From positions 1 through 64,000 of the forward strand of contig NZ_PYWN01000070.1 in assembly GCF_003049505.1 (NCBI RefSeq): DNA of 64,000 nt, read 5' to 3'. Positions 50,962-58,177 of the stretch are shown here, in pieces. This stretch comes from Metasolibacillus meyeri (lineage in GTDB: Bacteria; Bacillota; Bacilli; Bacillales_A; Planococcaceae). The translations under genes were made by a program, and so were the position numbers. The notes below the pieces were generated by a model, which saw only the letters and a program-made list of their open reading frames with translations, had not been told where the DNA came from and did no database searches. Each line of letters begins with the position of its first letter. Positions within the stretch are counted from its first letter, which is position 1.

Positions 50962-51228
50962 GTGCACGAACATATTCGACGACGTTGTGTTCAGCTAGGG
51001 GAGTTGCTCATCGAAACTAAAGAAACAGTCCGCACATTAGCTAAAATGACAGGTTATTCTAAAAGTACTGTGCACAAAGATTTGACGGAAAGGCTTATTC
51101 TAATCAATGAGCCACTTGCACAGGAAGTGAAAAAGATTTTAGCCTATCATAAATCCGTCCGTCATTTACGAGGTGGAGAAGCGACGAAGAAAAAATGGCA
51201 ATCGAAGCAACACGAACAAAGCACCTAG
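50962..51228 (+). CDS. spoIIID: SpoIIID, mother-cell transcription factor
   Basis: The 88-residue DNA-binding protein switches SigE-dependent genes on or off. The helix-turn-helix is TVRTLAKMTGYSKSTVHKDLTERL (about 22-45) and the basic C-terminal tail RHLRGGEATKKKW adds DNA contact. The GTG start follows GGAAGGGAAC. The order spoIID-spoIIQ-spoIIID-mbl is as in Bacillus. Its terminator overlaps the last codons. Confidence 0.96.
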   Translation: MHEHIRRRCVQLGELLIETKETVRTLAKMTGYSKSTVHKDLTERLILINEPLAQEVKKILAYHKSVRHLRGGEATKKKWQSKQHEQST

Positions 51229-51259
51229 ATGATACGAATGTTCATCTAGGTGTTTTTTT
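51222..51259 (+). terminator. spoIIID terminator
   Basis: CACCTAGATGA pairs with TCATCTAGGTG (11 bp) and is followed by TTTTTTT. Confidence 0.95.
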
Positions 51260-51274
51260 CTATATTTTGATTCA

Positions 51275-51390
51275 GCTATGTCACAGATGAGGCTTGCAGT
51301 CAGTTAACTGCTTTAGGCTAACTTCTACATGAAAAGTGAGCTCGAAAAAATCGTGACGTAATTACCTCAAGATATAATCGATTTGGATTA
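51275..51390. repeat. degraded copy of the atpE-atpF element
   Basis: GTCACAGAT (51280) and CTCGAAAAAATC (51341) followed by GACGTAATTACCTCAAG and TAATCGAT match the order GTCACAGATTTT, CTCGAAAAAATC, GACGCAATTACGCC, GTAATTGAT of the copy at 40966. The arms have lost most of their pairing. Confidence 0.5.
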
Positions 51391-51498
51391 CAAAATCAGG
51401 AAATAACCTACCGTAAAAGAGGGTGTAATTACTTCCTCATTGTGATAAAATAATCTAGATAACTAAATATATTGTAAAGACTGTTAAATAAGCGGATA

Positions 51499-51526
51499 TT
51501 TACAGCCTTTTAAAAGAAAGATAAAA
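51499..51526 (+). repeat. degenerate intergenic element upstream of mbl
   Basis: TTTACAGCCTTTTAAAAGAA then AGATAAAA resembles TCTTACAGCCTGTTAATAC with GGATAAA. Upstream CTGTTAAATA (51481) can pair with TATTTACAG. It lies 100 bp before mbl. The rest of this gap of about 370 bp is AT-rich with no gene; TTGTGA near 51440 with TAAATA 18 bp on is a weak promoter candidate. Confidence 0.4.
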
Positions 51527-51626
51527 ACTTTTGTTGCGTGTGGAGCTAATGAAATTGATTTAAGTAGCTCATAAAAATAAATGATGTATGTAAAGAATTG
51601 AAGCGGTGGAAGGAGAAACTAAGGGA

Positions 51627-52628
51627 ATGTTTTCAAAGGATATTGGAATTGATTTAGGGACGGCGAATGTTTTAATCCATGTGAAAGGAAAAGGGATTGT
51701 TTTAAATGAGCCATCTGTTGTAGCAATGGATAAAAAAACAGGAAAAGTATTAGCAGTTGGTGAAGAGGCTAGACAAATGGTTGGACGTACACCTGGTAAT
51801 ATTGTAGCAATTCGCCCTTTAAAAGATGGTGTAATTGCAGATTTTGATGTGACAGAGGCAATGCTACGACATTTCATCAATAAATTAAATGTGCGAGGAT
51901 TTTTATCGAAGCCACGTATTTTAATTTGCTGCCCTACAAATATTACAAGTGTAGAGCAAAAGGCAATTCGTGAGGCGGCCGAAAAATCAGGGGGTAAGAA
52001 AATTTATTTAGAAGAAGAGCCAAAAGTGGCAGCAATTGGAGCGGGGATGGATATTTTCCAACCAAGCGGTAATATGGTCGTTGACATTGGCGGAGGTACA
52101 ACTGATATTGCCGTATTATCGATGGGGGATATCGTAACGAGTGAGTCAATTAAAATAGCAGGCGATGTATTTGACAATGACATTTTGCAATACATAAAAA
52201 AGGAATATAAATTACTAATTGGAGAACGTACAGCAGAAGATGTTAAGATGACAATTGGGACAGTATTTCCAAATAATCGCAATGAATCGATGGAGATTCG
52301 TGGGCGTGATATGGTAACAGGTCTACCACAAACAATTACAATCCACTCTACAGAAATAGAGCGAGCATTACATGAATCAGTATCGATGATTGTACAATCA
52401 GCTAAAAATGTACTAGAAAAAACGCCACCAGAGCTATCAGCAGATATTATTGATCGTGGCGTTATTTTAACGGGCGGTGGCGCACTACTACATGGCATTG
52501 ATCAATTGTTAATTGAAGAGCTAAAAGTACCTGTATTTATAGCAGAGAACCCAATGGATTGTGTAGCAATCGGTACAGGCATTATGTTAAATAATATAGA
52601 CCGTTCAGCAGGTGTTACAGCGGAATAA
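51627..52628 (+). CDS. mbl: Mbl, MreB-like actin homologue
   Basis: Mbl forms membrane filaments that guide lateral wall synthesis. The 333 residues have the actin phosphate loops GIDLGTANVLIHVKG (about 6-20) and VDIGGGTTDIAVLSMGD (about 152-168) and the adenosine motif ILTGGGALLHGID. I chose the ATG at 51627, giving the usual MFSKDIGIDLG start, after AAGGAGAAACTAAGGGA; a GTG 21 bp upstream is less likely. Confidence 0.96.
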   Translation: MFSKDIGIDLGTANVLIHVKGKGIVLNEPSVVAMDKKTGKVLAVGEEARQMVGRTPGNIVAIRPLKDGVIADFDVTEAMLRHFINKLNVRGFLSKPRILICCPTNITSVEQKAIREAAEKSGGKKIYLEEEPKVAAIGAGMDIFQPSGNMVVDIGGGTTDIAVLSMGDIVTSESIKIAGDVFDNDILQYIKKEYKLLIGERTAEDVKMTIGTVFPNNRNESMEIRGRDMVTGLPQTITIHSTEIERALHESVSMIVQSAKNVLEKTPPELSADIIDRGVILTGGGALLHGIDQLLIEELKVPVFIAENPMDCVAIGTGIMLNNIDRSAGVTAE

Positions 52629-52652
52629 TCAATAGTAAATGAGGTGTGCTTT

Positions 52653-53492
52653 ATGTTTAAAGGATTTTATACGGTAGCTTCGGGCATGCTTGCACAGCAA
52701 CGCCGTACAGAGATATTGACAAATAATATGGCAAACGCAAATACGCCAGGCTTCAAAGCAGATCAATCAACAATTCGTTCATTCCCAGACATGCTATTAT
52801 CTGCAAAGGGCACAACAAATGTACCAACGGAGAAGGGTTTAGGTTTAAAGCAGTTGAACCCAATCGGCGCGTTAACAACAGGTGTCTACTTACAAGAAAC
52901 AATTGCGAACAATGCCCAAGGTTCTCTATTACAAACAGATATGCCAACAGATGTAGCATTGGTGGATATTACATTGCCAATTGACGAGGCATCTGGCAAC
53001 CAAGGTGCAATTTATTTCCGCCTTGAGCATCCAGCAGGTGGCGAGGCCTATACACGTAATGGTAACTTCACATTAGATGGACAAGGCAGTTTAGTGAATG
53101 GACAAGGTCTTTATGTGCTCTCTGATACAGGTGAGCGTATTCAGCTAGCGAATGATAATATTACAATTACAAACACAGGTGCGATTTTAGATGAGAATGG
53201 TGCGCAGGTTGCAGTCCTTGGTGTAGCATTCTCAGAAAACCCAGATGTTTTAATGAAGCAGGATAACGGCTTATATCGCATGTTAGATGATGGAATACTG
53301 CCATCAGCATATGGGCAAGCAGGTGTCACATTTGCAACAAATCAACAGTATTTAGAGGCATCTAACGTAGATTCTGCTCGTTCAATGACAGAGTTACTAA
53401 CAGCGTATCGTGCATTTGAAGCAAACCAAAAAGTTCTTCAAGCATATGATCGCAGTATGGAAAAAGCAGTAAATGAAATTGGAAAAGTGTAA
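52653..53492 (+). CDS. flhO: Flagellar basal-body rod protein FlhO
   Basis: The 279-residue protein of the FlgF/FlgG family forms the distal rod. It has the N-terminal rod motif MLAQQRRTEILTNNMANANTPGFK (about 12-35) and the C-terminal ARSMTELLTAYRAFEANQKVLQ. GAGGTGTGC precedes the ATG at 52653. It is followed directly by flhP after 15 bp, and both come after mbl as in Bacillus. No SigD promoter is visible, so expression may come from mbl. Confidence 0.93.
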   Translation: MFKGFYTVASGMLAQQRRTEILTNNMANANTPGFKADQSTIRSFPDMLLSAKGTTNVPTEKGLGLKQLNPIGALTTGVYLQETIANNAQGSLLQTDMPTDVALVDITLPIDEASGNQGAIYFRLEHPAGGEAYTRNGNFTLDGQGSLVNGQGLYVLSDTGERIQLANDNITITNTGAILDENGAQVAVLGVAFSENPDVLMKQDNGLYRMLDDGILPSAYGQAGVTFATNQQYLEASNVDSARSMTELLTAYRAFEANQKVLQAYDRSMEKAVNEIGKV

Positions 53493-53507
53493 CGGAGGAG
53501 TGATTGT

Positions 53508-54344
53508 ATGCTACGTACAATGGTGACAGCAACAAATACATTAACACAGCTACAAACAAAGTTAGATACAATTAGTGATAACCTTGCAAATAGCAATACG
53601 CATGGTTACAAAACAAAGGATGCACAATTTTCAGAGCTGCTTTATCAGCAATACAATAACGATAAATTAGATAGGACATTACGACAATCTCCTGTAGGTA
53701 TTCGTTACGGTGTTGGAGCACATGTCTCATTAATTCAAGCAAATCAAAAGCAAGGTTCATTACAACAAACAGACCGCGATCTTGATTTTGCATTTACGAA
53801 GGAAAATCAATATTTCAATATTTTAATGCCTGATGGTGATGGTCAACGTACGGTTTATACGCGTCAAGGGGATTTTTATGTATCTCCGATGGAAAATGGG
53901 CAAATGATGCTTGTTAATGGTAATGGACACGCGGTCGCAGATAGCAATGGTAATGCTATTTACTTCCCAGACTTTGCAACGGGCTTTACATTATCGCCTA
54001 ATGGTCAACTCAATGTTTCGTATCCAGATGGTGATGTAATAACAGTAGACTTAGCCGTAACGGAATTACAAAAGCCTCAAACGATGGAACATGTTAGTGG
54101 CACATATATCGGCTTACCTACTAATTTAGCAGCACTTGGCTATACCCAAGCAGATATTTTAACGGATTTACAAGGGGCAAACCGTGGAGGAATTGGTTTG
54201 AGCATACAAACATTAGAAATGTCGAATGTAGACATTTCTAAGGAAATGACAGAATTAATCGCAACACAACGCTCATATCAGTTCAATTCACGTGCAGTAA
54301 CACTTGCAGACCAAATGCTAGGGCTCATTAACGGTATTCGATAA
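53508..54344 (+). CDS. flhP: Flagellar basal-body rod protein FlhP
   Basis: The 278-residue FlgG-family partner of FlhO has KLDTISDNLANSNTHGYKTKDAQF near the N-terminus and the C-terminal NVDISKEMTELIATQRSYQFNSRAV helix. ACGGAGGAGTG precedes the ATG. The two-gene pair is cotranscribed, with the EpuA-like gene 19 bp downstream. Confidence 0.93.
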   Translation: MLRTMVTATNTLTQLQTKLDTISDNLANSNTHGYKTKDAQFSELLYQQYNNDKLDRTLRQSPVGIRYGVGAHVSLIQANQKQGSLQQTDRDLDFAFTKENQYFNILMPDGDGQRTVYTRQGDFYVSPMENGQMMLVNGNGHAVADSNGNAIYFPDFATGFTLSPNGQLNVSYPDGDVITVDLAVTELQKPQTMEHVSGTYIGLPTNLAALGYTQADILTDLQGANRGGIGLSIQTLEMSNVDISKEMTELIATQRSYQFNSRAVTLADQMLGLINGIR

Positions 54345-54363
54345 GCGCAAGGGAGTATAGTAA

Positions 54364-54642
54364 ATGACGAACGAATTCAATGAACAAGATGTAGCCCCCA
54401 AAAAAAGAAGCCGACGTAGCGAAGAAACAGAGCCAAATGAAAGACCTAGAAGGGTACGTTGGGTACAAATACGTTTAATTCCAATTTGGCTGCGTATTGT
54501 ACTTGTATTGGCTTTATTAGCTGGTGCAGCAATAGGTGGTGTTATGTTTGGCTATGGCTTCCTTGGAGGCGGAGAGCCAAGCGATGCACTAAAATGGAGC
54601 ACTTGGCAACATATATTTGATATTATTGAAGGACAAGAATAG
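54364..54642 (+). CDS. EpuA-family small membrane protein (annotated as RNA polymerase beta-like)
   Basis: The 92-residue protein has a charged N-terminal half (RSRRSEETEPNERPRRVRW), one membrane helix (about 45-67, IVLVLALLAGAAIGGVMFGYG), then the conserved ending FGYGFLGGG followed by WQHIFDII. This is the EpuA family, often labelled DNA-directed RNA polymerase subunit beta although it resembles none of the catalytic parts. Function unknown. AAGGGAG precedes the ATG. It typically lies after flhP or near fabZ. Confidence 0.8.
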   Translation: MTNEFNEQDVAPKKRSRRSEETEPNERPRRVRWVQIRLIPIWLRIVLVLALLAGAAIGGVMFGYGFLGGGEPSDALKWSTWQHIFDIIEGQE

Positions 54643-54650
54643 CGTATTGT

Positions 54651-54682
54651 AGCTGTCTCAAAATAATTTTTAGACAGCTCTG
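54651..54682. terminator. hairpin after the EpuA-like gene, GTCTGAAA family
   Basis: AGCTGTCT pairs with AGACAGCT around CAAAATAATTTTT; followed by CTGCTCC, so no U-run on the plus strand. Confidence 0.55.
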
Positions 54683-54797
54683 CTCCTTCAACAGTACTTT
54701 GCTGTTCTCGATGGGACGGATAAAAGCATGACATTTAATTCTAGAATCGATTTTGGATAAAGATACATAATAGTAAATAGGAGTGGAGGAATTTTTG

Positions 54798-55235
54798 ATG
54801 TTAAATGCAGAGCAAATTCAAGCAATTTTACCACATCGCTACCCATTTTTATTAGTTGACCGTATTTTAGAAGTTGAAGTAGGAAAAAGTGCGGTAGGTA
54901 TTAAAAATGTAACGATTAATGAAGACTTTTTTAACGGTCACTTCCCTGGTTACCCAGTAATGCCAGGTGTTCTGATCGTGGAAGCACTTGCACAAGTAGG
55001 TGGTGTTGCACTGTTAAGCTCAGATGAATTTAAAGGGCGCATCGTCTTTTTAACAGGTATCGATAATTGCCGTTTCAAACGTCAAGTTGTGCCAGGCGAC
55101 CAACTGAAAATGGAGGTTGAGTTTGTCAAGTTGCGTGGTCAAATGGGCAAAGGGCATGCTGTGGCAACAGTGGATGGCGAGCTAGTATGCGAAACGGATA
55201 TTTTATTTGCAATAGGACCAGAACAACCAAAATAA
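54798..55235 (+). CDS. fabZ: 3-hydroxyacyl-[acyl-carrier-protein] dehydratase
   Basis: FabZ dehydrates 3-hydroxyacyl-ACP in fatty acid elongation. The 145 residues have [13 protein letters not shown], the catalytic His in [21 protein letters not shown] and the Glu within that segment. I chose the ATG at 54798 after GTGGAGGAATTTTTG. Position after flhP matches Bacillus ywpB. Confidence 0.96.
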   Translation: MLNAEQIQAILPHRYPFLLVDRILEVEVGKSAVGIKNVTINEDFFNGHFPGYPVMPGVLIVEALAQVGGVALLSSDEFKGRIVFLTGIDNCRFKRQVVPGDQLKMEVEFVKLRGQMGKGHAVATVDGELVCETDILFAIGPEQPK

Positions 55236-55332
55236 TGACTTTAATTCAGTGAGTCCCAAGGATTTTTAAGAAGACCTGTATGAATCAGGTTAATTAACCG
55301 TTAAGGACGACTTAGGTTATCTTCTATTAGGT

Positions 55333-55375
55333 AAAAAATCTGGACTGTAATTTAGTCAAGGCGTCACTGATACAA
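55333..55375. repeat. degraded copy of the atpE-atpF element
   Basis: AAAAAATCTGGACTGTAATT then TAGTCAAGGCGTCACTGAT follows the pattern AAAAATCTGGACGCAATTAC, GCCGAGGCGTAATTGAT of the copy at 40966. The rest of the 254-bp gap after fabZ is not interpretable. Confidence 0.5.
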
Positions 55376-55489
55376 AGGCAATTTTTTCACATAATCTAGT
55401 ACTATTTGCATTTATGGCGAAAACATTATAAGATAGATAAGTTGAGTTTTGAGGGGTTGGCTTTTTAAACGTAGGAGGTTTAAATTTTT

Positions 55490-55873
55490 ATGTATAAAGA
55501 ACTGTCTTCAGGTGTAAAGATAAGTATTACACGATCAATTTCCATATCATTTGAGCTCTATTTAGCGAGTATTGGTTGGGATGAAGATAAATTTTCAATG
55601 GAAGATTTTATGGCAAGCTGGCAACAGTATTTTACTGAAAATGCTGCTTGGTTTGATAAAGTACCTCACGAAGTATTAGTAAGCGAAGAATTTCATAATG
55701 AAATTGCCAAAAAAGTGGACGAAGTAATGGCAAAAATTTTAGGAGAAGAGCCAACGAAGAAACAAATCGACTCCATTGCAAAACTGCAAAAGAAATTAGG
55801 CACAAATTACAAATATGACTGTAAAGCAGAAGCAGCATATGTTGAGCAATTATTAAAAGAGAAGTTGAAATAA
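55490..55873 (+). CDS. Small protein of unknown function
   Basis: I do not recognise this 127-residue protein. It has no signal peptide or membrane helix. It is mixed alpha/beta in composition with an acidic N-terminal half (IGWDEDKFSMEDFMASW). The C-terminal EEPTKKQIDSIAKLQKKLG followed by Tyr/Lys-rich sequence resembles the short PTxKQ-x2-I-x2-L-x3-LG helical motif found in several DNA-associated and phage-like proteins, which is only a hint. GTAGGAGG precedes the ATG. It has its own gap on both sides and a hairpin after it. Confidence 0.7.
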   Translation: MYKELSSGVKISITRSISISFELYLASIGWDEDKFSMEDFMASWQQYFTENAAWFDKVPHEVLVSEEFHNEIAKKVDEVMAKILGEEPTKKQIDSIAKLQKKLGTNYKYDCKAEAAYVEQLLKEKLK

Positions 55874-55921
55874 AGGGCTGTCTGGAGAGTGATATTTTAG
55901 TTTGCTCTCTAGACAGCTCTT
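55873..55921. terminator. long hairpin after the unknown protein gene
   Basis: AGGGCTGTCTGGAGAG pairs with CTCTCTAGACAGCTCT around a 17-nt loop; member of the GTCTGAAA family by its stem. Followed by TGATGTTTTT. The next 330 bp up to the lipoprotein gene show no further structure I can name. Confidence 0.7.
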
Positions 55922-56251
55922 GATGTTTTTATCTCGTATGAACAGGCTGTGCCTCCACATTGAAAATGTAGTTGTAGTGTTTTGGGTTGTGCAAGCGAGC
56001 GTCAGCAACAACAAAAACACACTCTGTGTGTCAGAAAGTCTCCCACTGATTGAAAGTGCACTGTATACAAGGTTAAAAAGAGATTTTCTATTGTTCAGAG
56101 GTAACTTGCATTTTTCTGAATAACTCCATTTTTTGTTACAAAAATTGCTAAATCAAGATAAAACTTTTTGGATAGTTCCGTTCCTTCTCGGGTACTCTAA
56201 TAAACGATCAAGTAATGATCAGATGAGTCGATAGAAGGGAGGGAATTTTTT

Positions 56252-56608
56252 ATGTGGAAAGGTTTGTTTGCAGCAGCATTGCTCGCTACATCATTATTAG
56301 CTGGCTGTAATACGGGTGATCGTAATGCGATAAACGACGATACACCAGCAAAAGAAATTCGTCGTGGGGTGGATGATGTGATTGATAATAACTATTCACC
56401 ACGCTACAATAACGAAATCAATAGTGCACCTAACAGCACGGTGCCGCCAGCACTTCGCGACGGTCGTAATGGCGTAGAGGTTGACCGCATTGCACCAAAT
56501 GATGGTCTCGATAACGACGGTCGAGTAATTGAACGCCGTGGAAATGAAGAGGACATTATCGAGGACCCAGCAGATATGCGTGACCGCAACAATGTAGACA
56601 ACCGTTAA
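56252..56608 (+). CDS. Small acidic lipoprotein of unknown function
   Basis: The 118-residue protein has a lipoprotein signal (LLATSLLAGC, Cys19) and a mature part that is very hydrophilic and rich in Asp, Asn and Arg (DDVIDNNYSPRYNNE, DRIAPNDGLDNDGRVIERRG). There is no recognisable domain and the mature part is probably disordered. Similar small Asn/Asp-rich lipoproteins occur in spore formers, which is only a suggestion. GAAGGGAGGG precedes the ATG and a strong terminator follows. Confidence 0.75.
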   Translation: MWKGLFAAALLATSLLAGCNTGDRNAINDDTPAKEIRRGVDDVIDNNYSPRYNNEINSAPNSTVPPALRDGRNGVEVDRIAPNDGLDNDGRVIERRGNEEDIIEDPADMRDRNNVDNR

Positions 56609-56611
56609 AGA

Positions 56612-56650
56612 AAAACCCAAAAGTGCTTTCTGGCGCTTTTGGGTTTTTTG
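56612..56650 (+). terminator. terminator after the small lipoprotein gene
   Basis: AAAACCCAAAAGTGC pairs with GCGCTTTTGGGTTTT with one G-U pair and is followed by TT; the ends suit both strands. Confidence 0.92.
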
Positions 56651-56806
56651 GTATGGTGAATCACTTCATCTAAAAGCACGATGTCGTCTGAAACGTGACA
56701 CGTTAGGTATGTTTATTGTACCGGAAGCAATGTGTCAGGTATATGCTTTTCAGACAACATCGCCTTATCAAGAATGAATCTTTTACGTATGGAGCATGGG
56801 TTATGA

Positions 56807-57235
56807 TTATTGCTGCCTATTTAGCTTAGGGCGCTCTTTCATATCATGCTGAAAGCGCTGCAATAACTCCTCGTTTGTTAAGCCTTCTTCTAATAATTGC
56901 TGCAATAATTGCTCTGCATACTTTTGACGGCGAGCCTTGATTGACCCTTTTAGTAGCACAGATAAGCGATCACCGATTTCAGTAATAGTGCTAACGATTA
57001 CAGAGAATGGTGCTGGTTCATTGTCAGGAAAGGAAATAACAGCATGTGCGTCGAACACAGTATTATTTTCCTGTAGTGTTTTAAAAATAGAGTAGTATTC
57101 ATTTGGAATAAATAGCTCAAGTACCCATGTTTGGTGGCTATCCTCTAGGTTGATTGTCAATCCATCGATAATGTGAATTGGCTGTATAGTGTCTTCGTTT
57201 AGTAAGTGAAATGCCATGAGTTTAAATGTCTTCAA
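56807..57235 (-). CDS. ywpF: YwpF-like protein
   Basis: The 142-residue cytoplasmic protein matches the YwpF family (KTFKLMAFHLL start, then VDGLTINLEDSHQTWVLELF-like sequence). Function unknown. The start is a TTG on the minus strand, 8 bp after AAAGGAGG. It points away from ssbB, as ywpF does relative to ywpH in Bacillus. The ending ERPKLNRQQ is basic and polar. Confidence 0.8.
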   Translation of the reverse strand: MKTFKLMAFHLLNEDTIQPIHIIDGLTINLEDSHQTWVLELFIPNEYYSIFKTLQENNTVFDAHAVISFPDNEPAPFSVIVSTITEIGDRLSVLLKGSIKARRQKYAEQLLQQLLEEGLTNEELLQRFQHDMKERPKLNRQQ

Positions 57236-57444
57236 GCAAGCAGCCTCCTTTAGATAGCTAAAGCTTATTTGTAAAAACGATTACTCCTACAATTAGGAAG
57301 TGTTTCAAAGTGACTTATTTGACACCTTTCCTTTAGTATAACATACAAAAAATGCGAAATTTAATATTTGTATAGATTTCCTTTCGAGCTTAAAGGAACA
57401 AGGGATTGAAGCTATAAAAATAAGCAAAAAAAAATTAAAAAGCG

Positions 57445-57463
57445 TTCAAATTTTAAATTTGAA
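57445..57463. promoter_or_regulatory. 19-bp perfect palindrome upstream of ssbB
   Basis: TTCAAATTTTAAATTTGAA is a perfect 9-1-9 inverted repeat about 35 bp before the ssbB -35 box. It looks like an operator for a dimeric regulator. The surrounding 317-bp gap between ywpF and ssbB is otherwise AT-rich; CAAATATCATTTT (57480-57492) resembles one ComK half site. Confidence 0.5.
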
Positions 57464-57498
57464 TACTTGAAATAATAGCAAATATCATTTTTCAGATT

Positions 57499-57528
57499 TT
57501 GCCAAATCAAATTACTATAAGGTATAGT
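57499..57528 (+). promoter_or_regulatory. ssbB promoter
   Basis: TTGCCA, an 18-bp spacer and TATAGT, with AAGGAGGTGAATAA and the start codon 25 bp beyond. Confidence 0.65.
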
Positions 57529-57552
57529 AATGCTAACGAAGGAGGTGAATAA

Positions 57553-57972
57553 ATGAATCAAATCGGACTTGTTGGACGTTTAACAAAAGATCCACAGCTA
57601 CGACAATTATCTGATACGAAAGTACAAACGAGCTTCGTATTAGCGATCAATCGAAATTACCGAAATAGCAAAGGCAGTGTAGATGCAGATTATGTTTTGT
57701 GTGTCGCATGGGGAAGACTAGCAGAGCATATTGTAAAATATTGCGGTAAGGGCTCTTTAATTGGTATCAATGGACGCCTACATACACGCTCTTATATGAA
57801 CAAAGAAAATAATCGTGTTTTTACGATGGATGTCGTTGCTGAAAGCGTCCGATTTTATGCTTTAAAACAAAGCATGCCAACAAGCAGCGAGGGAGGGGAG
57901 TCCAACGCTGAAAGTCAGCATGTGACAGAGAATTTTGTTTTACCAGAAGATACACTGCCAATCAATATTTAG
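57553..57972 (+). CDS. ssbB: Single-stranded DNA-binding protein SsbB
   Basis: The 139-residue protein has one OB-fold (1-105) with NQIGLVGRLTKDPQLRQL, VLAINRNYRN and GRLHTRSYMN, and a short tail without the acidic DDDIPF tip of SsbA. This marks the competence-type SsbB, which protects incoming DNA in transformation. It corresponds to Bacillus ywpH. The tail is about 25 residues longer than in Bacillus. AAGGAGGTG is a strong SD. Confidence 0.9.
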   Translation: MNQIGLVGRLTKDPQLRQLSDTKVQTSFVLAINRNYRNSKGSVDADYVLCVAWGRLAEHIVKYCGKGSLIGINGRLHTRSYMNKENNRVFTMDVVAESVRFYALKQSMPTSSEGGESNAESQHVTENFVLPEDTLPINI

Positions 57973-58129
57973 AAACAACTTCCACAAAACTAACTGCTAT
58001 CTTAAATTCAATGGAAAGGAGTGAAAAAACCTATCTCTTACCCACATAGCAAATTTTTTCTGCGACAAGTAATATAGCAGGAGCACGTCCTTTAGAAAAA
58101 TACAACTGAATAGTGTAGAGAACTTAAAT

Positions 58130-58165
58130 AAGCGTCCTATCTTTTGGCGCAAAGATAGGACGCTT
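58130..58165 (-). terminator. terminator after ywqA (minus strand)
   Basis: AAGCGTCCTATCTTT pairs perfectly with AAAGATAGGACGCTT (15 bp, loop TGGCGC). On the minus strand it lies 12 bp after the ywqA stop and is followed by ATTTAAGTT. Confidence 0.85.
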
Positions 58166-58177
58166 CTCGTATTTCTT

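Noticed and set aside
55902-56123. 73-codon plus-strand frame after the unknown protein gene
   Set aside because: It starts inside a hairpin, has no SD and its translation is Cys/Val-rich without any motif.
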